Positions 25,473 to 33,868 of a stretch of DNA of 64,000 nucleotides are shown here, one piece after another. The DNA is taken from positions 1 to 64,000 of the forward strand of contig JBBQXY010000002.1 in NCBI GenBank assembly GCA_038209195.1, given 5' to 3'. The notes under the pieces were generated by a model, which saw only the letters and a program-made list of their open reading frames with translations, did not search any database and was not told the origin of the DNA. The first letter of the stretch is position 1, and every line of letters starts with the position of its first letter. Source of the stretch: JBBQXY01 sp038209195. Its GTDB lineage: Bacteria > Chloroflexota > Ktedonobacteria > Ktedonobacterales > Ktedonobacteraceae. Position numbers and translations under genes: made by a program.

Positions 25473-27872
25473 TTATTGCGGCTCATGGTAATGGGGATGT
25501 TCATGCGAATGATCTGACCAGTGATGGTGCATATGCATATGTGGCGTGCCAGCAGGTGGCATCTCCTGCGGCGCATGGGTATGCGTTCCTTCCACGTGCC
25601 GCGGATGGTCGTGACCATACCAGAGATTTTCGGGCTTGTAGTTTTGCACCAGCAAGCTCTCGCCATGATGCCAGCGATCACGGAAGATGTCATAGTTCTT
25701 CTTGCTCTTGGTGGCCTGCTCGTCCTCGCTCAGGCTATACCATTCTTTATGGGGGTGCTTCTCAAGCTGTTCAGCCAATTGCGGCAGCGCCAGTGCGCGA
25801 TAGCCCGCGGTCTTGAAAAAGAAACTGAAGTAGATATCCATCAAACGGTAGAAGCGGAACTTCTCATCAATCGCCCCCACCTCTGGCAATAGTTCGCGCC
25901 GAAAAGCCATCAGGTACCCCTCGATAGCATCAACATCAGGGCCGGTAGACTCGCTGTAATCGCGTAGATCAGTGGTCACTAAGCCATACGGCCCGACGAC
26001 ACCGACAGTGCGCTTTGCAAGTGTCTTCGCCAGTAGCTCCCAGATAGCACCTTTGACCTCAATCGAGGTATCCATCAGGACGATAAAACGTCCACGACTA
26101 GCACGCATCGTCGCGTTCCGTCCCGCCGCGAAACCCATGTTGTGATCGGCAAAAAGCACCTGGAGACCAACGCGCTGGCCGTCCACGCCGATCAACTCTC
26201 CACGGCGTGCCAATTGCTGCAAATAGGCCAGTGTTTCATCGGTCGAGCCGTTATCAATAAGCACCACTTCGAGTGCGTATTGACCAGCATGGCGACAAAT
26301 GCTCTGTACACAACGTTCCAGGTCTTCTTTGCTATTATGGGCCAGCAGGTTGACAGAAAATTCATATAGGTCGGGGGCAGTCGTCTGCTCAGGCACATCA
26401 GTAGAACTGGAGATGACGGTGAACTCCTCTTCCGGCGGTCGTGGTAAGATCAGCGAGCCGCGTTGCGTATCGCGCAGCATATAACCGGCAGCACTGAGTT
26501 CCGCGCGAATGCTGTCAGCCGGATGGTAATTCCGGTGCTGGCGCAGACCGTCTCGTTCGCGCACCTGCGTAGCAATAGGAGTTGGCACCGTCTCCAGAAA
26601 TACCTGTGGGTTGGTTTTCTGCTGTGGTAGATCGCTTTGCAAGTAATTGCGCAGATCAAAGCCAAGGATACGGTCGAAATCCAGTAGCAAACGAACTTTC
26701 GTCGTGGCATCCTGGTCGGTCGAGTGCAGCATATTCCATACAATCGCCATGGCGCGGGGAATATTCAGATCATGCTCAACCTGCTCCAGAAACGCTTCCT
26801 GCCACTGGTGGCTTTCAAAGGGCAGAGGTGAGAGTGCAAGCTCTTTATCCGCCTGGGTAAACAGTTGGTAGGCGCGTTCGCGCAGTCGTTCCAGGGAGGT
26901 CTGAGCGGACTGCAATGCGCGGAAGGTGAAGTTCAGACGGCTGCGATAGAGGGCCGTTGTATAAAAATAGCGCAGTGCAAAGGGATCAAAGCCACGGGCT
27001 TCGATCTCCGAGCAAGTATAGGCATTACCAGTAGATTTCGCCATCTTCTGCCCATCAGCCAAGAGGTGCTGGGCATGAATCCAGTAGTTCACGAACTGAT
27101 GGCCCGTAAAGCCTTCGCTCTGCGCAATCTCGTCTTCATGATGGGGAAAAATATTATCGACACCGCCTGTGTGCATGTCAAACTGCTCGCCAAGGTACTT
27201 GATCGACATCGCACTACACTCGATGTGCCAACCCGGAAATCCACGTCCCCATGGACTATCCCATGCCATCTCGCGCCCTGGTTCGGCGGACTTCCACAGC
27301 GGGAAGTCCTCTGGATTATGGCGATCGGTATCTATCCCCTCGCGTACTCCTGCCAGCATGTTTTCAAGCTGATTGCCAGAGAGCTTCCCATAGCCAGGAA
27401 ATCGTTTGATATCAAAATAGATAAAGCCATTGACCTCGTAGGCAATGCCCTTTGCCAGCAAGCCTTGAATAATCGTAATCATCTCTGGAATATGTTGTGT
27501 GGCGCGTGGAAAGATGTTCGCGGGCAAAATGTTGAGCTTGGCTTCATCCTCGTGGAATGCTTCTGTATAAAATTGCGCGATCTCTAACGAGGTTTTCCCC
27601 TCTTTGCGCGCCTGCGCCAGCATTTTATCCTCTCCGCGATCCACCACCTCCTGGCGCATATGCCCTACGTCGGTAATATTCTTGACATGCAGTACCTCGA
27701 AGCCGCGATACTCAAAGGTACGACGTATCCAGTCCGCCATCGTAAACGTGCGCAAATTGCCGATATGGATATAACGATACACGGTTGGGCCACACGAATA
27801 CATGCTGATTTTGCCTGCTGTAATAGGAATAATCTCTTCGATACACCTGGTCAACGTATTGTAAATTTTCAT
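25473..27872 (-). CDS. cysS: Cysteinyl-tRNA synthetase fused to GT2 glycosyltransferase and His-rich tail
   Basis: A 799-residue single frame. Residues 1 to about 480 form a complete CysRS: the zinc ligands Cys27 (SCGPTVY), WHIECSAMS and HHEDE, the HIGH-like HIGN (36-39) and the KMSKS-like KMAKS near 275. A typical CysRS stops at about 470-480. After a Ser/Thr linker, a family-2 glycosyltransferase domain covers about 505-735: SVNLLAHNSKEDLERCV, VVLIDNGSTDETL, NMGFAAGRNATMRAS and IVLMDTSIEV. Here the usual DxD-like pair reads DTS. The last 47 residues hold 15 histidines in HxH patterns, a likely metal-binding tail. No frameshift or internal stop separates the parts. The synthetase should charge tRNA-Cys in the cytoplasm; why a glycosyltransferase is attached is unknown. 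A TATAAT box (minus strand, 27946-27951) may serve as its promoter. Confidence 0.92.
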   Translation of the reverse strand: MKIYNTLTRCIEEIIPITAGKISMYSCGPTVYRYIHIGNLRTFTMADWIRRTFEYRGFEVLHVKNITDVGHMRQEVVDRGEDKMLAQARKEGKTSLEIAQFYTEAFHEDEAKLNILPANIFPRATQHIPEMITIIQGLLAKGIAYEVNGFIYFDIKRFPGYGKLSGNQLENMLAGVREGIDTDRHNPEDFPLWKSAEPGREMAWDSPWGRGFPGWHIECSAMSIKYLGEQFDMHTGGVDNIFPHHEDEIAQSEGFTGHQFVNYWIHAQHLLADGQKMAKSTGNAYTCSEIEARGFDPFALRYFYTTALYRSRLNFTFRALQSAQTSLERLRERAYQLFTQADKELALSPLPFESHQWQEAFLEQVEHDLNIPRAMAIVWNMLHSTDQDATTKVRLLLDFDRILGFDLRNYLQSDLPQQKTNPQVFLETVPTPIATQVRERDGLRQHRNYHPADSIRAELSAAGYMLRDTQRGSLILPRPPEEEFTVISSSTDVPEQTTAPDLYEFSVNLLAHNSKEDLERCVQSICRHAGQYALEVVLIDNGSTDETLAYLQQLARRGELIGVDGQRVGLQVLFADHNMGFAAGRNATMRASRGRFIVLMDTSIEVKGAIWELLAKTLAKRTVGVVGPYGLVTTDLRDYSESTGPDVDAIEGYLMAFRRELLPEVGAIDEKFRFYRLMDIYFSFFFKTAGYRALALPQLAEQLEKHPHKEWYSLSEDEQATKSKKNYDIFRDRWHHGESLLVQNYKPENLWYGHDHPRHVEGTHTHAPQEMPPAGTPHMHMHHHWSDHSHEHPHYHEPQ

Positions 27873-28128
27873 GGTTTCGTCTATGGCCCTTCCTGGTACT
27901 CGTGCAAAGAAGTCATCTAAAATCAGCTATAGGAACATGCATTCAATTATAGTATGGTACGTGCGAATATCAGCCTTTGTCAAGAAGATACGTTATGCAA
28001 CAACGCTTGGTTCATCGAAAATATTCCCTTCTATGACGCTTGCAATAATAAATAAAGGTAGCGCAAGAGGTCGGATGGTACCGTCCTCATTGAACTACCT
28101 TCTTTTACCTGCTGATGATTCCGGATAT

Positions 28129-28608
28129 TTATTGAGCCAGTTCGCGCACGATCTGTTGCACACGCCCACCATTGGCACGTCCCTTGGTCTCCTTGATGGC
28201 GAGCGGCATGACGCGTTTGAAATCTTTGCCATTTTGCGCAACCAGATCTGCGACGATAGCGCGTAGCTCGTCGTCGCTGAGATGCGAACCTTGTAGGTAG
28301 GTCTGCAAGATGGCCATTTCGCGCTGCTCTTTCTCTGCTAGTTCTGGTCGTCCACCTTGCTTGTAGAAGGGGATAGCCTGTTCTCGCTTCTTAATCTCTT
28401 GCTCCATGACATGCAAGCAATCTGCCGCAGTCAAGGGTTGTCCAAAATCACGATTTTTGCGATCAGTACGCGCCACTTCCAGGTTGTGTATAGCACCAAG
28501 GGCCATGCGCAACGTATCCAGACGCACTTGGTCATGTGCGCGCTGGGCATCCTGGATGTCCTTACGTAGTTGTTGCTCTAAAGGGAATTCCTGTCGTGAC
28601 TCTGCCAT
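28129..28608 (-). CDS. GatB/YqeY-domain protein
   Basis: A 159-residue protein of the YqeY family: QQLRKDIQDAQRAHDQVRLDTLRMALGAI, KKREQAIPFYKQGGRPELAEKE, LQTYLQGSHLSDDEL and GKDFKRVMPLAIKETKGRANGGRV. The family corresponds to the tRNA-binding tail of GatB in tRNA-dependent amidotransferases and probably touches tRNA or aminoacyl-tRNA quality control. The ATG at 28608 follows GAGGAG. It lies upstream of cysS on the same strand, with a 256-bp gap, so a separate unit is likely. That both neighbours concern tRNA charging is suggestive only. Confidence 0.92.
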   Translation of the reverse strand: MAESRQEFPLEQQLRKDIQDAQRAHDQVRLDTLRMALGAIHNLEVARTDRKNRDFGQPLTAADCLHVMEQEIKKREQAIPFYKQGGRPELAEKEQREMAILQTYLQGSHLSDDELRAIVADLVAQNGKDFKRVMPLAIKETKGRANGGRVQQIVRELAQ

Positions 28609-28843
28609 AGTCAATACTCCTCACTTGCTCAAAACGTTTGCGATATGTCAAGTATACCACAAATAGCCAGAAAAATCACCTGGGAATCTATTACAAGTAA
28701 GCGACCACCGTAGGAAAAAGCTAAACATCCCAATAAGACAGACAAGTCGCGCAAAATGAGGTAAAATAGCTCTGGATATTTTCTCTTGCTGAAAGAACTA
28801 TGAAAATGGATACCTTTAGTCATGTCCCTTTGGAAGGATAAGT

Positions 28844-30559
28844 ATGTCGCGCTTACAAAAAATATTGCAGCGTTTTCGCGTTGGACCATATGAAATAGCG
28901 GCCATCGCAATTATAGCCTTTACGATAGTATTTCGCATTATATTGATAGCTCTGGGCTGGCCCCAAACTGATAGCGACGAAGGCACCATGGGTCTAGCTG
29001 CTATGCACATTGCATTTCGTGGTGAGCATCCTGTGTTTCTCTATGGTCAGAACTATATGGGCATGATCGAGGCGTACGTGGGTGCCTTCCTCTTTCGCCT
29101 CTTTGGCGTCTCGCTCTTCAATCTGCGCCTCGGTATGATTCTCTTGTTCACGCTCTTTCTTGTTAGCACCTATTGCCTGACAAGCTTGCTCTATAGCAAG
29201 AAGTTGGCCCTGGTCACGCTGGCTTTGTTGAGTGTGGGTGCGAGCAACGTACTCTTGCCGGAAATGCGTGCTGTTGGTGGAGCGGTAGAAACCCTTATCT
29301 TTGGCTCCATCCTGATGCTACTCTCTTCGTGGCTGGCCTTCACCGCAGGTGGAGATGCTTTGCCGCGCAAGAGAAGACTCAGGTTGCTGGCATACGTTGG
29401 TTGGGGCTTAGCGACCGGACTGGGTCTGTGGAGCCACTTGCTCGTGCTTCCTTTCGTCTTGACGAGTGGTCTGCTCTTGCTGCTATTTTGCCTGCGCGAT
29501 CTACGTTCATGGGCACCAATCTGCCTTTTCGTCGGCTTCGTGATCGGTGCCATGCCTTTAATCTACTACAACCTCACCGCACCCATTGCCCAGAACTCTC
29601 TCTCGGTCGCATTGAACATCCACAGCGCGAGTGACACGGGTCTATCGCTAGCCAAGGTTACCTTTGCTAAACAGCTCTCAGGGACACTTTTCTTTAGCAT
29701 GCCAGAAGCTACCGGCATTAATTCTCTTTGTCATTTAGAACGGTTGCCGCTTTTTGGTCCACGCAGCTCGCGTGATATCGTCTGTACCGTCGTGCAAGGG
29801 GGTTGGAGCGTAGGCTATCTCGTTCTCATGGGTATCGCTGTACTGATGGCCCTAGTTGCGCTTTGGAAACTGTGGCAACTGCACCACTCTGCCAAGCAGC
29901 AATGGGGCATCGAGGAGCGGCAAAGCACGATTCTTCACACGGCACGTCTACTCTTGCTCTGTGGTGCAGCCATGACGCTGGCCCTTTTTGTACTTAGCCC
30001 TTTAGCGGCGGAGAAGCCGTGGAGTACGCGCTATCTAGTTGGGCTGCTCATCGCTACACCAGCGATCATCTGGCCGCTCTGGAACGGTTTACGCGGCAGT
30101 AACATTGCCTCGCTCACACGATGGTCACAAAAGGCCGCTGTGGTAATAAGAGGGGGCCTACTTCTCCTGATCGGCGCGACATTCCTGTTCGGCGCTATCG
30201 GCGATCTGAGCGAGATTCCTACCGATCAAAGCCTTCTCCAGCAGGATAAGGTACTCACTCATGATTTGATACAGCATGGCATCAAGCATATCTCCGCGGG
30301 CTACTGGGTCTGTGACCGCCTGATCTTCGCCAGCCAGGAACAGATCATCTGTAATGTTGTGGAAACATATCTAGGCGAGGGCTTAAATCGCTATACGCCC
30401 TATATTGCTATCGTCAAAGCAGACCCTACCGCGCCGTATGTCTTTCCCCTCGGCTCCGATTTCGCTCTAGCTGCCGCCCACAATCCGTTGCTCAACAGTG
30501 CGCACTATCATACATTCGTCTTGGATGGGTATATTGTTTACCAACCTACGAGGGCATAG
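28844..30559 (+). CDS. GT39-like polytopic membrane glycosyltransferase
   Basis: A 571-residue protein with about ten to twelve hydrophobic helices. It has the first-loop acidic motif TDSDEGTMG expected of GT-C glycosyltransferases (PMT, GT39 and GT83), after the first helix (EIAAIAIIAFTIVFRIILIALG). The middle helices carry the GLWSHLLVLPFVLTSG segment, and the C-terminal 130 residues form a soluble domain. GT-C enzymes transfer sugars from polyprenyl-phosphate donors on the outer face of the membrane. The acceptor is unknown. The ATG follows GAAGGATA. It ends seven bases before a convergent small gene. No other glycan gene is adjacent. Confidence 0.8.
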   Translation: MSRLQKILQRFRVGPYEIAAIAIIAFTIVFRIILIALGWPQTDSDEGTMGLAAMHIAFRGEHPVFLYGQNYMGMIEAYVGAFLFRLFGVSLFNLRLGMILLFTLFLVSTYCLTSLLYSKKLALVTLALLSVGASNVLLPEMRAVGGAVETLIFGSILMLLSSWLAFTAGGDALPRKRRLRLLAYVGWGLATGLGLWSHLLVLPFVLTSGLLLLLFCLRDLRSWAPICLFVGFVIGAMPLIYYNLTAPIAQNSLSVALNIHSASDTGLSLAKVTFAKQLSGTLFFSMPEATGINSLCHLERLPLFGPRSSRDIVCTVVQGGWSVGYLVLMGIAVLMALVALWKLWQLHHSAKQQWGIEERQSTILHTARLLLLCGAAMTLALFVLSPLAAEKPWSTRYLVGLLIATPAIIWPLWNGLRGSNIASLTRWSQKAAVVIRGGLLLLIGATFLFGAIGDLSEIPTDQSLLQQDKVLTHDLIQHGIKHISAGYWVCDRLIFASQEQIICNVVETYLGEGLNRYTPYIAIVKADPTAPYVFPLGSDFALAAAHNPLLNSAHYHTFVLDGYIVYQPTRA

Positions 30560-30566
30560 ATTCTTC

Positions 30567-30818
30567 TTATGAAGGGAACCAGCGCACACCATCCGGTACT
30601 ACTGAATTGAGCCAGCCGCCGAAGACAGCCAGGCTCGGCTCAAGCGTGGTTGAATCCTCAAATTCCGCCGTCGGCATACTGCGTTTGATGCGTTCCAAGA
30701 ACAGGGACTGCTCAATCGGGCCGAGCGACTGGCTGAACTCCAGCAGTTTGTGTGCCAACGATCCAATTTCCTGTTCACTGGCCAGTAAATATTGCGGCCC
30801 CTTATGCTGCTCTGTCAT
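30567..30818 (-). CDS. Small hypothetical protein near WXG100
   Basis: An 83-residue protein I cannot assign. It is helical and acidic in the middle (EQEIGSLAHKLLEFSQSLGPIEQSLFLERI) and ends with an aromatic, Val/Trp-rich segment (FGGWLNSVVPDGVRWFPS). The ATG at 30818 is chosen because AAGGAG lies at proper spacing. It is on the same strand as the WXG100 gene but separated by a repeat and a palindrome. Confidence 0.6.
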   Translation of the reverse strand: MTEQHKGPQYLLASEQEIGSLAHKLLEFSQSLGPIEQSLFLERIKRSMPTAEFEDSTTLEPSLAVFGGWLNSVVPDGVRWFPS

Positions 30819-30975
30819 GCAAAAACTCCTTATTGGACAACGATAACTTCGGGTATTTTCGATAAATATCAATAGGTCATTTTTCTGGTTTGGGTGGAGT
30901 TGTTTTTTCTCTCCTTCACGGTGCTAGTACAATCATAACACAAAAATTGCTGTTGCCCAACAAGAAGATGGTATT

Positions 30976-31121
30976 TCAGACGTTTGGAGAAAAGACTGCT
31001 CGTGAGTGGACTGACGTGATGTCCTGGGTGTCATCCTGAGCGCGAGCGAAGGATCTCTGCGCCCGTTGAGCCAGATCCTTCACTGCGCTCAGGATGACTG
31101 GCCTTCTCTCCAAATGTCTGA
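30976..31121. repeat. Dispersed hairpin repeat, copy D, with terminal inverted repeats
   Basis: A 146-bp element with 15-bp imperfect terminal inverted repeats (TCAGACGTTTGGAGA / TCTCCAAATGTCTGA, 14 of 15). The inner hairpin arms are 31029-31056 and 31073-31098, of the GTCATCCTGAGCG type. The flanks TGGTATT and TAGTATT could be a decayed 7-bp target duplication. Its left 40 bp match copy C. Confidence 0.7.
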
Positions 31122-31195
31122 TAGTATTTCAAGGTAGCAGTAGGGGATTGCTTCTAATTATGTATAGCACGGCTCTATGAGCCGCTTCCTAATAG

Positions 31196-31264
31196 AGATA
31201 AGCCAAATGGGAATGGAACAGGCGACCGCAACGGTCGCCTGTTCCATTCCCATTTGGCTTATCT
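31196..31264. repeat. Perfect 33-bp palindrome downstream of WXG100
   Basis: Arms 31196-31228 and 31232-31264 match perfectly around a 3-nt loop, 48 bp after the WXG100 stop. A small CGGCTC-TAT-GAGCCG hairpin precedes it. No T tract follows on either strand, so it is not a textbook terminator. Confidence 0.85.
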
Positions 31265-31312
31265 TGATGAGTATTCGCGACCGAGGGGGAAAGAGTCGCA
31301 TTAAGAACAGAA

Positions 31313-31585
31313 CTAGGACTGATCAACCTGCTCGAAGCGGGTGGCAGTGTCTTGCAGGTGACGACCAATATCTTCACCGGCTTGTACGATGCGCTGCGTG
31401 GCTGAACGCCATTCCTGATACAACTGCTCGTACTTCTGTCGGCTGACGCCCTGCCAGTCGCCCTCAAGCTCGTTGGTGTGGCCCTGGATTTGTGGCTCGA
31501 TCTGATTGTTGATCTGGTCATTGAGTTGGACGAAAACCTGTCCCAAATTGCGCATGAGGTCGGTATTTACGTGAATTGTGCCCAT
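31313..31585 (-). CDS. WXG100-family protein (ESAT-6-like)
   Basis: A 90-residue helical hairpin protein. The central DWQG is the W-x-G turn, flanked by heptad-like helices (LMRNLGQVFVQLNDQINNQI and YEQLYQEWRSATQRIVQAGEDIGRHLQ). WXG100 proteins form four-helix dimers exported by type VII (ESX) secretion. The C-terminal export signal YxxxD/E is not obvious; DTATRFEQVD is the nearest. No EccC/EssC ATPase or other type VII gene is in this window. The ATG follows AAGGAG. The gene is transcribed alone. Confidence 0.88.
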   Translation of the reverse strand: MGTIHVNTDLMRNLGQVFVQLNDQINNQIEPQIQGHTNELEGDWQGVSRQKYEQLYQEWRSATQRIVQAGEDIGRHLQDTATRFEQVDQS

Positions 31586-32026
31586 TGTGAAACTCCTTGT
31601 ATGTCAAATCATTAGAAATTTTAGAGGTTCCATTTGCCCCTATTTTGATGAGTAGCAACACTACAACGTGTGAAGAAATATTATCGCGTCCTAAGATTCT
31701 CTACTCATTTGCAGCATAAACAGGAGGTGAACACAGAAATTTGGATGTATCAATAGCACATTGAGAGAACTCTCTCCCAACTTGACAACAGATGTCAGCA
31801 ATTCCATGGTAGAATGATAGGGAAGAACAAGAGGAAACCTACTGTTTCGCCATCAAATGGCCCATAGCCACATGCCTAAAATCACCGATCCGATCCAAAG
31901 GCCGCACGAGCTACCACCTTGCCAGGAGTAGACAGACCGTAGTAGAATATATGTGCTAACCAAATCGTACTGAGAGAGATACCAGTAATCCACACAGGCC
32001 AAAAGACAGAAAGGCGGACATGTCGT
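31586..32026. other. Intergenic region before the ABC exporter
   Basis: 441 bp without a supportable gene. A TTGACA hexamer (around 31783) overlaps a TGACA-N5-TGTCA repeat. The TAGAAT downstream of it lies 22 bp away, too far for a good promoter. A minus-strand frame across 31853-32125 overlaps the ABC gene and is not called. Confidence 0.4.
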
Positions 32027-33841
32027 ATGTCTGTCGGAGGTGTTTGCTTGTCTAACAGAGAATTTACCGTCATCAACGAATATCACTATAACCACAGCAG
32101 TCCTATTCGTTGGATACTTTCGCATGTTTTGCGCTACAAACGCTTTATTGCCAGCTTTGCCTTAGCCTCATTGATTACAAATTCCTTCTATGCAACCGTT
32201 CCAATCCTTACGGGGGCAGCATTCACCGCCGTGCTGCAAGGGAAGACGGGCCAGGGTCAGTTGATTCGTATTGTACTGCTCATCCTCACTGTCGTGCTCG
32301 TTGGAGGAGTCGTGGATTTGACCGCCCGTCTCTCATCTGAGATTCTGGGCAAACGCCTCGCAACCGATGCCCGCGCTGAACTCTACGCCAACTTGCTGGG
32401 CAAAAGCCAGACGTTCCACAATCGCCAGCGTGTGGGCGATATTATGGCCCGTGCGGCCAATGATATGAAGCAACTCAGCGACATGATTGTGCCAGGGGTA
32501 GATTCTGTCTTTGACTCGTTTACCAGCCTCGCTGTGACGCTCGTCTTTATTGGACTCCTCAGTCCTCAATTGCTGTTGACTCCGTTACTCTATACCGCCG
32601 TTTTTCTCGTGGCCTTGCGCTTTTACTCGCGTCAACTGGAACCTGTGTCCAATCGACTGCGTGACCAATTCGGCAAGATGAATGCTGTACTGACCGAGAC
32701 GGTAGCTGGTATCGAGGTAGTGAAGGCCACGGCTCAAGAGAAACAGGAACAGGAGAAATTTGCCAGCAGTGCCAAACGCTATCGCGATTACTTCATACAA
32801 AATGGTGAGGTTCAGGCGCGCTATCTGCCAACGCTCTTACTGGTTGTCGCCTTGACTGGTGCTTTTCTGCACGCCCTCTTTCTGGTCGTGCATAACCAGC
32901 TTTCCGTGGGCAACTTGGTGGCCTACATGGGTCTGATGGGTATACTGCGCTTCCCCACCTCTATCTCGATCTGGTCACTCAACCTGGTGCAATTGGGTAT
33001 CGCTGGTGCGGGTCGCATCCTCAACATCCTGCAAGAGGAAACGGAACTCGACGAGAACGAAGAGGGCTACAGTGGTGAGATGCGCGGCGACATCGTCTTT
33101 GACAACGTCACGTTCAGCTACGGCAATACGCCCGTGTTGAAAAACATCTCCTTCCATGCCAAAGCGGGACAAACCATCGCTATTGTCGGACAGACCGGTG
33201 CTGGGAAAAGCACACTCACCAAGCTCGTGAACCGTATTTACGATGTCGACGCGGGACGTGTGCTGATTGATGGCATCGATGTACACGACTGGAGTATGGA
33301 TGCCTTGCGTTCGCAGGTCTCCACCATCGAACAAGATATCTTCCTCTTTTCGCGCTCTCTCAGAGAGAATATCGCCTATGGACTCGGTCAGAAAGCGGAC
33401 AGTGCGGCGATTGAACAGGCCGCGCACGATGCTCAGGCCCACGATTTCATCTTGCAGTTCAAAGATGGCTATGAGACGGTCATTGGAGAGCGCGGCGTCA
33501 CCCTCTCCGGTGGTCAACGGCAGCGCATTGCCATCGCCCGTGCGCTCCTCACTGACCCACGCATTCTTATCCTGGATGACTCGACAAGCGCCATCGACAG
33601 CGCGACCGAGGATGAAATTCAGAAAGCCATCCGCCGCCTGTTGCAGGGACGCACCACACTGCTCATCACCCATCGCCTTTCACAGATACGGTGGGCCGAT
33701 TCCATTCTGGTCTTGAAGCGCGGAGAGCTGATCGACCAGGGTACACACGAAGAACTGCTGCACCGCTGTGATGTGTATCGGCGCATCTTCACCCACTATG
33801 AACCAGCTACTTCCATTGCCTCCACTGGCAGTGAGCAATAG
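32027..33841 (+). CDS. ABC exporter half-transporter A (degenerate-site subunit)
   Basis: A 604-residue type IV ABC exporter subunit with six membrane helices (about residues 1-320) and one nucleotide-binding domain. It has Walker A GQTGAGKST, the signature LSGGQRQR, and Walker B ILILDDSTSAID with Asp in place of the catalytic Glu. The D after Walker B marks the subunit that contributes the degenerate ATP site of heterodimeric exporters. The frame is open from ATG 32027 (AAGGCGG upstream); a TTG at 32048 behind GGAGGTG is an equally good start. The partner gene begins 28 bp downstream. Heterodimers of this kind export drugs, lipids or peptides, and the substrate is not predictable. Confidence 0.93.
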   Translation: MSVGGVCLSNREFTVINEYHYNHSSPIRWILSHVLRYKRFIASFALASLITNSFYATVPILTGAAFTAVLQGKTGQGQLIRIVLLILTVVLVGGVVDLTARLSSEILGKRLATDARAELYANLLGKSQTFHNRQRVGDIMARAANDMKQLSDMIVPGVDSVFDSFTSLAVTLVFIGLLSPQLLLTPLLYTAVFLVALRFYSRQLEPVSNRLRDQFGKMNAVLTETVAGIEVVKATAQEKQEQEKFASSAKRYRDYFIQNGEVQARYLPTLLLVVALTGAFLHALFLVVHNQLSVGNLVAYMGLMGILRFPTSISIWSLNLVQLGIAGAGRILNILQEETELDENEEGYSGEMRGDIVFDNVTFSYGNTPVLKNISFHAKAGQTIAIVGQTGAGKSTLTKLVNRIYDVDAGRVLIDGIDVHDWSMDALRSQVSTIEQDIFLFSRSLRENIAYGLGQKADSAAIEQAAHDAQAHDFILQFKDGYETVIGERGVTLSGGQRQRIAIARALLTDPRILILDDSTSAIDSATEDEIQKAIRRLLQGRTTLLITHRLSQIRWADSILVLKRGELIDQGTHEELLHRCDVYRRIFTHYEPATSIASTGSEQ

Positions 33842-33868
33842 CACTCATGAGAAGGAGAACAATACCCC

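Noticed and set aside
31783..31826. A TTGACA box with a downstream TAGAAT as promoter for the ABC exporter
   Set aside because: The spacer is 22 bp, outside the workable range, so it was left as a note only.
32975..33673. A 232-codon minus-strand frame opposite ABC subunit A
   Set aside because: It is the antisense shadow of a highly conserved ATP-binding domain with no independent support.
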